From Phycisphaeraceae bacterium (GTDB lineage Bacteria > Planctomycetota > Phycisphaerae > Phycisphaerales > SM1A02): a stretch of DNA of 64,000 bases. This document shows, in pieces, positions 39,328 through 47,209 of the stretch. Within the stretch, counting starts at the first letter, position 1, and every line of letters starts with the position of its first letter. The notes under the pieces were generated by a model. That model was not told where the DNA came from. It ran no database searches and saw only the letters and a program-made list of their open reading frames with translations. The DNA is taken from the NCBI GenBank assembly GCA_019636755.1, contig JAHBWZ010000001.1, positions 310,001 through 374,000 of the forward strand, given 5' to 3'. A program made the position numbers and the translations under genes.

Positions 39328-40419
39328 ATGCCTGGCCTGCCACGACCGCTTGCATGCCTCGTCCTCGTCCTGCTCGCTACCATTCCGGGTGGCTGCCGGA
39401 CCCCGGCACCGGCCGCGTCCGGCACGCTCACGGATCCGGGCGGCGATGGGCCCGCGGTGATCTCGGCGGGTGCCCTGCCCATCGCGACCGGCGATGCGCG
39501 GTCCGGGTGGACCGTCCGGTCCCAGGCCCCCACGCGCGATGCCTGGGGATTCCACGGACACCCCGGCTGGCTCATCGCCACACCCAACTACCGCATCCAC
39601 ACGACGATCGAGCATGAACGCGTGCTCGATCGCCTGCCGCGCTTCCTCGAGGGGGCACTGGAGCGATACGTCTCCGCGCTGGCCGACCTGCCGCGCCCCT
39701 CGGCGCCGCTGGATGTGTTCGTCTTCCATGACCGACGACAGTGGGGCCTCAAGACGCGCGAAGTGATCCCGGAGCAGGCCGGCATGCTCGACCGGCTCGG
39801 GCGCGGCGGCTTCGCCACGCGGGGTGTCGCGATCCTGTACTACATCGATTCCGGCGGCCGTGACCGGGACACCTTCGCGATCGCAGCGCACGAGGGCTGG
39901 CATCAGTACACGCAGCAGGTCTTCCGCTCCTCGCTTCCCATCTGGCTGGAGGAAGGCATCGCGACCTGGATGGAGGGGCACCAGTTCCGCGGCTCCGCGG
40001 CGCCCATGTTCCAGCCGAACATCAACTGGGAACGGCGATACGCACTCCGCCGCGGCCTCCGGTCGAACCGCCTCATCCCGCTCACGGATCTCGTGCGCAA
40101 GCCGCCGCAGGAGTTCCTCCAGCGAAGCAAGGAGGATCTCCTGCTCTATTACGGCCAGGTCTGGGCACTGACCCGGTTCATCGTGGAGCACGAGGAGGGT
40201 CGGCACCGCGCGGCCCTTGCACGGCTGCTCACCGACGCGGCAGCCGGCCGGCTGGAGGCGTCGCTCGTCCGCGCGCCGGCGGTGCTCGCCGGCGGCGGCC
40301 GCCGCGATGTCGTCACCGGCAACGCCGGGTGGTGGGTGATTCCCGCCTATTTCACCGACGACGTGGCCGCCTTCGAGCGGGAGTACCTCGCCTTCGCGGC
40401 GCGGATCGCCGGCCAGTGA
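39328..40419 (+). CDS. Lipoprotein with metalloprotease-like motif
   Basis: 363 residues. A lipobox (LLATIPGGCRTP, Cys23) marks export. The centre has IAAHEGWHQYT at residues 186-194: HEGWH is the HExxH zinc motif, followed by IWLEEGIATWMEG, whose Glu could be the third ligand, as in gluzincin-like (DUF1570/peptidase MA) proteins. Substrate unknown. It lies 10 bases after valS, and its stop overlaps the next start by four bases (GTGA), so it is the first of three coupled genes. Confidence 0.7.
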   Translation: MPGLPRPLACLVLVLLATIPGGCRTPAPAASGTLTDPGGDGPAVISAGALPIATGDARSGWTVRSQAPTRDAWGFHGHPGWLIATPNYRIHTTIEHERVLDRLPRFLEGALERYVSALADLPRPSAPLDVFVFHDRRQWGLKTREVIPEQAGMLDRLGRGGFATRGVAILYYIDSGGRDRDTFAIAAHEGWHQYTQQVFRSSLPIWLEEGIATWMEGHQFRGSAAPMFQPNINWERRYALRRGLRSNRLIPLTDLVRKPPQEFLQRSKEDLLLYYGQVWALTRFIVEHEEGRHRAALARLLTDAAAGRLEASLVRAPAVLAGGGRRDVVTGNAGWWVIPAYFTDDVAAFEREYLAFAARIAGQ

Positions 40420-40994
40420 ACACGCCAGAGGCCCCGGGACCCGCGCCCGGCGCCGCGCGCGGACTGGTCGGCGTGCTCTCGGACTCCCATGGGCGCTGGC
40501 GGATCACGCGACGGGCGATCTCGCGCCTCGTCGAGCACGGCGCCGGCACGTTCATCCACCTGGGCGACCTCGAGAGCGAGGCGGTTCTTGAGGAACTCGC
40601 GGGCCTTGACGCCCGCGTCGTCTTCGGGAACTGCGACAGCGACGAGTCACAGCTGCGCGCTCATGCGGCCCGGCTCGGCATCCGGATCGAGCATCCGGCC
40701 TCGGTGCTGGCACTTCCGCGCGACGTCGCGGCGCCGGGCGCGCCGGCGACCATCCGGATCGCATTCACGCACGGCCACCTTCCGGGATGCGTCGATGCGC
40801 TCCTCGCCTCACGACCCGAGTACCTGCTGCTCGGTCACTCGCATCGCATGCGCGATGAGCGGCACGGACCGACCCGGATCGTCAATCCGGGCGCGCTCTT
40901 CCGCGCGGATCGATATACTGTCGCCCTGATCGATCCGCAGGCTGACCAGGTGCGCTTCCTGGACGTGCCGGGATCATCGTCGTCCGATGCCTGA
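40416..40994 (+). CDS. Calcineurin-like metallophosphoesterase
   Basis: 192 residues of the YfcE/MJ0936 group: GVLSDSHGRW, FIHLGDLES, VVFGNCDSD, FTHGHLPG and LLGHSHRMRDERHGPTRIVN supply the metal-binding Asp, His and Asn residues. Members cleave phosphodiester bonds of small nucleotides or lipids in vitro. GTG at 40416 overlaps the preceding stop (GTGA) and precedes the first motif by a normal distance. Confidence 0.88.
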   Translation: MNTPEAPGPAPGAARGLVGVLSDSHGRWRITRRAISRLVEHGAGTFIHLGDLESEAVLEELAGLDARVVFGNCDSDESQLRAHAARLGIRIEHPASVLALPRDVAAPGAPATIRIAFTHGHLPGCVDALLASRPEYLLLGHSHRMRDERHGPTRIVNPGALFRADRYTVALIDPQADQVRFLDVPGSSSSDA

Positions 40995-41505
40995 CGCCGC
41001 GTCCGATCCGCCTGCGCCTTCGATCGCCGATCTCCGCATCCGGGTCGCGGAGCCGGCGGACCATGCGGTCATCCGTGAACTCTTCGTGTCGAGTCTCGTC
41101 GACGGACAGCTCCGCGGCAACGACACCGGTGCCGACATCGAGAATCTCGAGCAGGCGTACTTCTCAGACGACGGCGCCTCCGGATTCTGGGTCGCCGAAC
41201 TCGACGGGACCGTCGTCGGCATGATCGGCGTCCAGAACACGCGGGACAACGTGGCCGAGATCCGGCGACTCCGCGTCGCCGAGCCGTACCGGCGCCACGG
41301 CATCGGTTCGCAGCTGATGCGCCACGCCATCGAGTTCTGCCGCAGCCACGGCTACCTCAAGGTCATCCTCGACGTCAGGGTCGAACGGGCACCCGCGGTC
41401 GCCCTCTTCGAGAAATTCGGCCTGTCGCTCTCGCGTACGCGCGAGGCGGACTCGCATCAGACGCTCGAGTTCTACCTCGATCTCTATCGCGAGAATCCCG
41501 GCTGA
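40987..41505 (+). CDS. GNAT-family N-acetyltransferase
   Basis: 172 residues. Acetyl-CoA binding is seen in RRLRVAEPYRRHGIGSQLMR (R/Q-x-x-G-x-G/A-type loop) and the flanking strands GFWVAELDGTVVGMIGVQ and YLKVILDVRVERAPAVALFE. Substrate unknown. The ATG at 40987 lies eight bases inside the phosphoesterase gene, so the two are coupled. Confidence 0.85.
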   Translation: MPDAASDPPAPSIADLRIRVAEPADHAVIRELFVSSLVDGQLRGNDTGADIENLEQAYFSDDGASGFWVAELDGTVVGMIGVQNTRDNVAEIRRLRVAEPYRRHGIGSQLMRHAIEFCRSHGYLKVILDVRVERAPAVALFEKFGLSLSRTREADSHQTLEFYLDLYRENPG

Positions 41506-41533
41506 CGCCCGATCCCGCGCGGCGCCGGCGCCG

Positions 41534-42760
41534 TCACGGATCGCCCCCGGCGGACGCGCTGCCCGCGATCCGAAGCACGGCCTCGGCAAGCCGTTCGTAC
41601 TGGGCCGGCCGGTTGTAGACCTGGCAGCTCACACGGATGAGAGCGCCGTCACTCCAGGGAATCACGGGCACCTCGATCCCGTCGTCCGACCGCAGCCGCG
41701 CCTGCAGGGCCTCGGCACCGCCGGTCCTCGCGAGCGCCGCGTCCGGCACGCGGACCGAGGCCATCGCGCCGGTCATCGATCCATCCGCCGGCGCACACGG
41801 CGCCGTCGACCACGCGTCGCTGAGAAGGTGACCGGCCCAGACCGCAAGCCGGCGGTTGTGTTCCAGGATGCGCGGCCACGATCCCGGGCCATCCAGCGCG
41901 TCCATCAGGTCGATGGCGTGCGCCGCGGTCAGCCAGCCGGTGAGGTCGCGCGTCCCCTGCCAGTCGAACTCGGCGCCGTATCCCGCGCCGAGGTTGTGCG
42001 AGATCACCAGCGGATGCGTCGTCGCCCGCTTCGCGGCAGACGTCCAGAGGAATGCCGTCCCCGGCGCCGCGCCGGCCCACTTGTGCAGGTTCCCGGTGTA
42101 CCAGTCGGCACCGAGCGCCTCGATGTGCAGCGGCACCATGCCCGGCGCGTGCGCGCCGTCCACCAGGACGTCGACGCCTGCCTCACGCGCCGCGCGGACG
42201 GCCTGCGCCACCGGGAAGACCAGCGCGGTCGGCGAGGTGACGTGATCGATCACCAGCAGTCGCGTTGGCGACTCGAGCCAGGGGCGGAGTCGCGCCAGCA
42301 CGACGTCGGGGCCCTCCACCGGCACCGGGATCGGTACCTCGATGCAGGTGGCGCCGGCGCCCACGGCAATCTCGCGGAGCGCCTGCCGGACCGCGTTGTA
42401 GACATGGGTGGTCGTGACGACCCGATCGCCCGGCCGGAAGGCCCGGGACCGAAGCACGGCGCAGATCCCCTCGCTCGCATTCGCCACGAAGCCGACGCCG
42501 TCCGGTTCGGCACCGAGGAAGCCGGCGATACGGACCCGGGCCGCGGCGAGTTCCGGCTGGGCCCGCCGCCCCAGCACCTCGATGGGATCCGCCTCCATGC
42601 GCCGCCGCGCCTCCACCTGCGCCGCGAACGCCGCGTGAAGCCGCGCGCCGAACGATCCATGGTTCAGGTATTCGATCCTCGGATCCAGCATCCACGCATC
42701 CCTTCCGCCACCGGCAAGCGGGGCGGGCAGCGTCACGACTGATCCGGTCGGCAGGGGCAT
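41534..42760 (-). CDS. Class V aminotransferase, isopenicillin-N-epimerase-like
   Basis: 408 residues with a fold-type I pyridoxal phosphate site: IEYLNHGSFGARL at the N-terminus, VDGAHAPGMVPL for the cofactor aspartate, and WYTGNLHKWAGAAPGTAFLW with the cofactor lysine. The pattern is closest to the isopenicillin N epimerase/cysteine desulfurase-like group, where members often act on amino acids such as cysteine or on unknown substrates. The ATG at 42760 leaves only a short N-terminus. It is convergent with the GNAT gene, 28 bases apart. Confidence 0.82.
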   Translation of the reverse strand: MPLPTGSVVTLPAPLAGGGRDAWMLDPRIEYLNHGSFGARLHAAFAAQVEARRRMEADPIEVLGRRAQPELAAARVRIAGFLGAEPDGVGFVANASEGICAVLRSRAFRPGDRVVTTTHVYNAVRQALREIAVGAGATCIEVPIPVPVEGPDVVLARLRPWLESPTRLLVIDHVTSPTALVFPVAQAVRAAREAGVDVLVDGAHAPGMVPLHIEALGADWYTGNLHKWAGAAPGTAFLWTSAAKRATTHPLVISHNLGAGYGAEFDWQGTRDLTGWLTAAHAIDLMDALDGPGSWPRILEHNRRLAVWAGHLLSDAWSTAPCAPADGSMTGAMASVRVPDAALARTGGAEALQARLRSDDGIEVPVIPWSDGALIRVSCQVYNRPAQYERLAEAVLRIAGSASAGGDP

Positions 42761-42847
42761 CCGCCGATTCTCGCTCGCCGGAAGCGCGGCGTGCAAGCGC
42801 GGCATGCCCCCCGGTGGCCGTCCGGATCGCGCTGGCACACCGGTCTT

Positions 42848-42871
42848 TGTTCGGCTAACGTTTCCCGAACA
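42848..42871. promoter_or_regulatory. Inverted repeat, possible operator
   Basis: TGTTCGG (42848-42854) and CCGAACA (42865-42871) are a perfect inverted repeat with a 10-base A/T-richer centre, in the divergent region between the aminotransferase and the reading frame before lexA. Size and symmetry fit a dimeric repressor site. LexA itself is a candidate because its gene lies downstream, but no matching known LexA box for this group is available to me. Confidence 0.4.
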
Positions 42872-42946
42872 GACTGGCCGATAGCAGCCGGCCGGACCCG
42901 CGCCGCCCGGGCCACCACCCCGGGCGCGGACCGTCCGACGCCTGCC

Positions 42947-42996
42947 CATCACGCCCACCCATCACGCCCACCCATCACGCCCACCCATCACGCCCA
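42947..42996. repeat. 13-bp tandem repeat, 3.8 copies
   Basis: CATCACGCCCACC occurs three times in a row (42947-42985), and a fourth copy is cut after 11 bases. The copies are identical. The array lies between the inverted repeat and the next start codon. It is unspaced and short, so it is not a CRISPR array. Confidence 0.9.
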
Positions 42997-43025
42997 GAGA
43001 GGACGCCCCGAGAGGACCGCCGCCG

Positions 43026-43898
43026 ATGCCCCTGACGCCAGTGTCACCCGGACCCTCCGTCGCTCCCGGCGCCGCGCCCCGCGCGACCTCGCCGCTGGTC
43101 CTGCTCGGACCCGGCGGGGACTTCCGCACCGCCCTGGTCCCGGCCGTACGCGGGCGCCTTGTCCAGGTCGTCGCCGACGAGCTTTCGATCGGCGACCGGC
43201 ACGCGTCCGGTGGCGTCGCGCTCCGCGCCGGATCCGGCGAGCGCGAGGCGCGGCACGGTTCCGCCGAGGAGCGCGGGGCGCGTGATCGCCGCCGCGGCCG
43301 CCGGGGCGCGGCCGCCACGGAAGGTGTGCCGGCCGCGGGGCCCGAACGCGCACCAGTCACCGGCGGCGCGCCGCCCGGTGGCGGGGCGCTGCTCGCCCGG
43401 CTGGCGCGCGGCATCCGACTCGCCCTGTCGCGCCCGTCCGACGAATCCGGCGATGCCACACCCGGCGGCACACGGCGGCTGCCCGGCGCGCCGCTCGGGC
43501 CACCGCTGCCTGCGGCCGCGGGCCGTCGAGCCACGGAGGCCTGCCGGACCTGTCTCGCCGCCCAGCGCAGCGCCATCCTGCTCCTGCGCGAACTGCTCGC
43601 GCCACCGGCCGCGGCCGTTCCACCTCGTTCCGTCGCACCGGCATGCACCGATTCGCCGGCAGCCCCCCGTCCTTCACGGAAGGAATCCGAGCATGAATCT
43701 CACCCCGCGCCAGCTTCGTGTCGTCCGACTGATCCGGCAGTCCCGGCTCACCCGCGGCTATTCCCCGACGATGCAGGAGATTGCCGAGGCACTGGGCGTC
43801 AGCAAGGTCACCGCGTTCGAGCACGTCGAAGCGCTCATCCGCAAAGGCGTTCTCGTGCGGGAGCCGAACCGGGCCCGCTCCTTGTCCATCTCGGATGA
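43026..43898 (+). CDS. Unassigned reading frame upstream of lexA
   Basis: An open frame of up to 290 residues whose last 205 bases overlap lexA in another frame. The first part looks coding (TSPLVLLGPGGDFRTALVPA then VRGRLVQVVADELSIGDRHA), with high GC at third positions, and LARLARGIRLALSRPSDESG and ACRTCLAAQRSAILLLREL follow. I know no family for it. The overlap with lexA makes the far end unlikely; the real gene may be shorter, frameshifted near 43650, or not exist. Confidence 0.35.
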   Translation: MPLTPVSPGPSVAPGAAPRATSPLVLLGPGGDFRTALVPAVRGRLVQVVADELSIGDRHASGGVALRAGSGEREARHGSAEERGARDRRRGRRGAAATEGVPAAGPERAPVTGGAPPGGGALLARLARGIRLALSRPSDESGDATPGGTRRLPGAPLGPPLPAAAGRRATEACRTCLAAQRSAILLLRELLAPPAAAVPPRSVAPACTDSPAAPRPSRKESEHESHPAPASCRPTDPAVPAHPRLFPDDAGDCRGTGRQQGHRVRARRSAHPQRRSRAGAEPGPLLVHLG

Positions 43899-44313
43899 GT
43901 TCGACTTCGCCGACGAGGGGCCATCGAGCCTCGTCTTCCCGCTCCTGGGACGGATCGCCGCGGGACGTCCCATCGAACGATGCGCCGTCGATGACCGCGT
44001 CGACCTGGAGTCGCTCTTCAGCCGGTCGAATGCGGGCGATGGGGGGACATTCGCGCTGCGCGTGGAGGGCGAGTCGATGCGCGACGAGGGCATCCTCGAC
44101 GGAGACTATGTCCTGGTGGACCCACGGCAGACGGCGCGCAACGGGGAGCGCGTCGTTGCCCTCCTTCCCGATGGCGAGACCACGCTCAAGACATTCCGGC
44201 GGGAGCGGAACGGGCGGATCCGGCTCCAGCCGGCCAATCCGGACTTCGAGCCGATCATCGTGGACACCTGCGAGATCCAGGGCGTGGTGATCGGGGTCCT
44301 GCGCCGGTACTGA
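43693..44313 (+). CDS. lexA: LexA repressor
   Basis: 206 residues. The N-terminal winged helix-turn-helix (TPRQLRVVRLIRQSRLTRGY) is followed by the self-cleaving domain: the Ala90-Gly91 site in IAAGRPIE, Ser128 in EGESMRDEG, and Lys166 in TTLKTFRRE, the standard catalytic pair. It represses the DNA-damage response and is cut when RecA is activated. AAGGAA precedes the ATG at 43693. It may be controlled from the region holding the inverted repeat at 42848-42871. Confidence 0.95.
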   Translation: MNLTPRQLRVVRLIRQSRLTRGYSPTMQEIAEALGVSKVTAFEHVEALIRKGVLVREPNRARSLSISDEFDFADEGPSSLVFPLLGRIAAGRPIERCAVDDRVDLESLFSRSNAGDGGTFALRVEGESMRDEGILDGDYVLVDPRQTARNGERVVALLPDGETTLKTFRRERNGRIRLQPANPDFEPIIVDTCEIQGVVIGVLRRY

Positions 44314-44452
44314 CGGCCGGCCGCGCCCCGGGCGCCGCGGCGCCTCCGCCGCCTGCAGGGACCCGCCTGGCCGGTCACCGCGCGTCGCGGCGCCGACGCC
44401 CGCGCACGGCGGATGATCCGCGTCGCGGCCCGCCCCCGAGCGCGAAGCACAA

Positions 44453-44482
44453 CGGCCTGCCGCGGAGTCGTACGGCAGGCCG
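44453..44482. terminator. Hairpin between convergent lexA and PEP-CTERM-like gene
   Basis: A perfect 10-bp stem (44453-44462 with 44473-44482, CGGCCTGCCG) with a 10-base loop lies in the convergent gap 44314-44560. It could end both transcripts. Confidence 0.5.
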
Positions 44483-44560
44483 GTGCTGCGAATCGGCGCA
44501 GTCCTGTGATTCCGACAGTCGCCTGCCACCTCGCGCCGAGGGCGGGACGACCGGCGTCGT

Positions 44561-45220
44561 TCAGCGGCGGCGACGGCGACCCGTTCCCAGGCCGAGCAGT
44601 CCGAGCAGCGCCACCGCGCCCGGCGCGGGCACGAGCGCGGGGACGAAGGCAAGCTGGTCGAACCCGGTGGCGTCGGAGCCCGTGATGGTGATCGCCACCC
44701 GGGTGAACGTGTTCGTCGACGAGAGGCCGTGGAACTTCTCGAGGAAGATCGTGGTGTTGGAGAGGAACACGCTGTCGACCAGCGTTTCGCCGTTGTACAG
44801 ATCCACGGTGTAGCCGCCGGCGGCGTCGAAGTTCTGGTAGCCGGTGATGTCGAACGCGAACGCCGACATTCCCGCGGCGAACTCGAAGCTCACGGTGTAG
44901 TCGCCCGTTCCGTAGCCGACGCGGAAGTGGCGGGCCCCGCCGGGCGTCGTGTTGTACGACATCGCGGTGTGCGTGGTGATCTCGCAGAGCCAGGACGGCT
45001 TGTCCACGGATGCGACCAGGCCGGACTCAACGAACGGCGACCCGGGACCGACCGGTCCGACCGAGTCTGACTCGAACGTCTCCAGGACGGCACCGGGGTT
45101 CGCCAGGTCGAACGCGGCGCGATCGCTGTGCAGGATCACCGCGGCGGACGCGGATCCCGCCGTCGCGATCCCGAGCAGGAGTGCGGGCAGCGCTGTCATT
45201 CGGAGCGGTGACGGCTTCAT
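44561..45220 (-). CDS. Secreted protein with PEP-CTERM-like anchor
   Basis: 219 residues. The signal peptide PALLLGIATAGSASA is followed by VILHSDRAAFDLANPGAVLE, a beta-rich domain (FEFAAGMSAFAFDITGYQNF), and the C-terminus LVPAPGAVALLGLLGLGTGR plus an Arg cluster. The same sorting signal type is seen in the protein at 25414-26088. The ATG at 45220 is supported by the signal peptide. The function of the beta domain is unknown. Confidence 0.82.
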   Translation of the reverse strand: MKPSPLRMTALPALLLGIATAGSASAAVILHSDRAAFDLANPGAVLETFESDSVGPVGPGSPFVESGLVASVDKPSWLCEITTHTAMSYNTTPGGARHFRVGYGTGDYTVSFEFAAGMSAFAFDITGYQNFDAAGGYTVDLYNGETLVDSVFLSNTTIFLEKFHGLSSTNTFTRVAITITGSDATGFDQLAFVPALVPAPGAVALLGLLGLGTGRRRRR

Positions 45221-45611
45221 CGTGTTCGCTTCTCCAATCTTCCTCGCTTCGCCGCATGGACGCTGCGGAAGCGCACTGACACAACTCCGGGGGTGCGTGG
45301 GTGCCGCGGAAGTCCGCGCCCCGGCGCAACCGGTTCCTCACCGACTGTCTGAAGAAGCGGGAGCCTCTCTCCCCGTCGTTTCTTCTCACCTTCAGACCCT
45401 GTGCGCGAGCAGCAGGCAGAAGCGAATCTACCCGCGCTGTCCGCACGTGCAAGCCCTTTTCCCGTGCCGATCCCGGCCGCGACGCTCCCGTCGCCGCACG
45501 CCGCTTCCATCGCGATTCTTATCAGTCCTGCGGGGCTGCGTCCGCGGCGCTTCCGGACCATGCGTCACACTCCGGCACGCGCGACGCATCGTCCCGGACG
45601 ACCGCCGTGCG
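45221..45611. other. Intergenic region upstream of the second PEP-CTERM-like gene
   Basis: 391 bases without a convincing gene, lying between two genes on the minus strand. It is less GC-rich than its neighbours. It holds a possible promoter at 45452-45425 and short hairpin-forming stretches. Confidence 0.5.
45425..45452 (-). promoter_or_regulatory. Possible promoter of the second PEP-CTERM-like gene
   Basis: On the minus strand TTGCAC (45452-45447) and TAGATT (45430-45425) are spaced 16 bases. The transcript would have a leader of about 200 bases before the ATG at 45220. Confidence 0.3.
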
Positions 45612-47060
45612 TCACGGCGCCCGGACCAGCAGGAGGCGCGGCTCCGACATCTCCCGCATCGCGGCGCGGATGCCCTCGCGGCCCAGGCCGGACTCCTTGA
45701 CGCCGCCGTAGGGCATCGCATCGAACCGGAGGGTCGGGATGTCGTTGATGACCACGGCGCCGACCTCGAGTTCCGAGAACGCACGCTGCACATGGTCGAG
45801 CGCATTCGTGAAGACGCCCGCCTGGAGCCCGAAGCGCGACGCGTTGACCTGTTCCAGGGCTTCCTCGAAGGTCTCGAACGGCTCGATCGTCGCGACCGGA
45901 CCGAACGCCTCCTCGCTCGAGAGGCGGCACGCGGACGGCACGTCGGACAGGAGCGCGGGCGTCAGCACGGCGCCGCGCCGCTCGCCGCCGGTCAGCAGCA
46001 CCGCGCCGGCGGCGACGGCTTCGTCGATCCACGACCGGACGCGGATCGCGGCCGCCTCGTCGATCAGCGGACCGAGATCCGTCGACGCGTCCAGCGGATC
46101 GCCCGTCCGCATCCGTGCCATGCCTGCCACCAGGCCGGCGCGCACACGCGCCTCCAGCCGGCGATGCACCAGGATCCGCTGCACGCTGATGCACGACTGC
46201 CCGGCCTGCGCGCAGACGCCGGTGAGCAGCCGCGAGACCACGTGGTCGACGTCGGCATCCGCGTCCACGATCGCGGCGGCATTGCCGCCGAGTTCGAGCA
46301 GGACACGCTTGCGGCCGGCCCGCGCCGGCAGCGACCATCCCACCGCCGAGGATCCGGTGAACGAGAGCACGCGGGGTCGTTCGTCGGCCACCAGGCGCCC
46401 GGCGAGCGCCAGGTCGCACGGGAGCACGCTGAACGCACCCTCCGGCAGTGCGGCGGAGGCCAGGAGTTCCGCCAGCAGGATGGCGGAGACGGGCGTGCGC
46501 TCCGACGGCTTGAGGATGAACGGACAGCCCGCCGCGAGCGCGGGCGCCACCTTGTGCGCCACCAGGTTCAGCGGGAAGTTGAACGGCGTGATCAGGATTG
46601 CCAGCCCGGCCGGCACGGATCGCACCAGTCCGGACCACCCGGCCCCCGCTTCCGTCCGGCCGAAGTCCAGGATGGCGCCATCGTCGCGTCCCGCCTCCTC
46701 CGCGGCGGTCCGGAATGTGACGATCGCGCGGTCGACCTCCACCCGCGCCTCTCGCAGGGTCTTGCCGGCCTCGCAGGTGATCACGCGGGCGAATCGCGCC
46801 GCGTCGGCGCCCAGTCGCGCCGCCACGTGTTCCAGCGCCGCGGCACGGACGAAGGCGGGCAGGCGCCGCAGCCGCGGAACGGCCAGGGCGCCCGCGGCCA
46901 GCGCCCGCTCGATCACACCGCCGTCCGCGGCGGAGACCCGGCAGGCCACCTCGCCGCTCCACGCATCGCGCACCGCGAGCCGCGTCTCCGTCTCCACCGG
47001 GACCCCGGCGAGAAAGAGCGGCAGTCGATCCGGACAGAGATGGCGACGTCCCTCATCCAT
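45612..47060 (-). CDS. NAD(P)-dependent aldehyde dehydrogenase
   Basis: 482 residues of the aldehyde dehydrogenase superfamily. TPFNFPLNLVAHKVAPALAA binds the cofactor, VLLELGGNAA contains the general-base Glu, and CAQAGQSCISVQR the catalytic Cys; EEAFGPVATIEPF and MPYGGVKESGLGREG complete the pattern. Closest to the succinate-semialdehyde/glycolaldehyde group, but the substrate is uncertain. The start ATG at 47060 (MDEGRRH) is chosen; ATG at 47069 is possible. It is divergent from the Tat-type SDR gene. Confidence 0.88.
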   Translation of the reverse strand: MDEGRRHLCPDRLPLFLAGVPVETETRLAVRDAWSGEVACRVSAADGGVIERALAAGALAVPRLRRLPAFVRAAALEHVAARLGADAARFARVITCEAGKTLREARVEVDRAIVTFRTAAEEAGRDDGAILDFGRTEAGAGWSGLVRSVPAGLAILITPFNFPLNLVAHKVAPALAAGCPFILKPSERTPVSAILLAELLASAALPEGAFSVLPCDLALAGRLVADERPRVLSFTGSSAVGWSLPARAGRKRVLLELGGNAAAIVDADADVDHVVSRLLTGVCAQAGQSCISVQRILVHRRLEARVRAGLVAGMARMRTGDPLDASTDLGPLIDEAAAIRVRSWIDEAVAAGAVLLTGGERRGAVLTPALLSDVPSACRLSSEEAFGPVATIEPFETFEEALEQVNASRFGLQAGVFTNALDHVQRAFSELEVGAVVINDIPTLRFDAMPYGGVKESGLGREGIRAAMREMSEPRLLLVRAP

Positions 47061-47209
47061 GCACGCCATGTACCAGCGCCCGACCGTCGAACGCAACAGG
47101 CCGGCGGCCGCCGCGGTACGCTCGTCGCCTGCGGACCCATGCGCCGAGGGCCGTCTCCGCGCACCCGCGCGGCCTCACCCCGAAACGAACCCCACCGCGA
47201 TCCTCCGCC

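Noticed and set aside
36141-39587. 1148-codon minus-strand open frame opposite valS
   Set aside because: Antisense shadow of a clear valyl-tRNA synthetase; high GC removes stop codons.
42947-42996. CRISPR array
   Set aside because: The repeat is only 13 bases, the copies touch without spacers, and no cas genes are present.
42962-43648. Minus-strand frame opposite the unassigned gene before lexA
   Set aside because: Its translation is Arg/Ser/Ala-rich without domain structure, and it reads as the reverse of the plus-strand frame.
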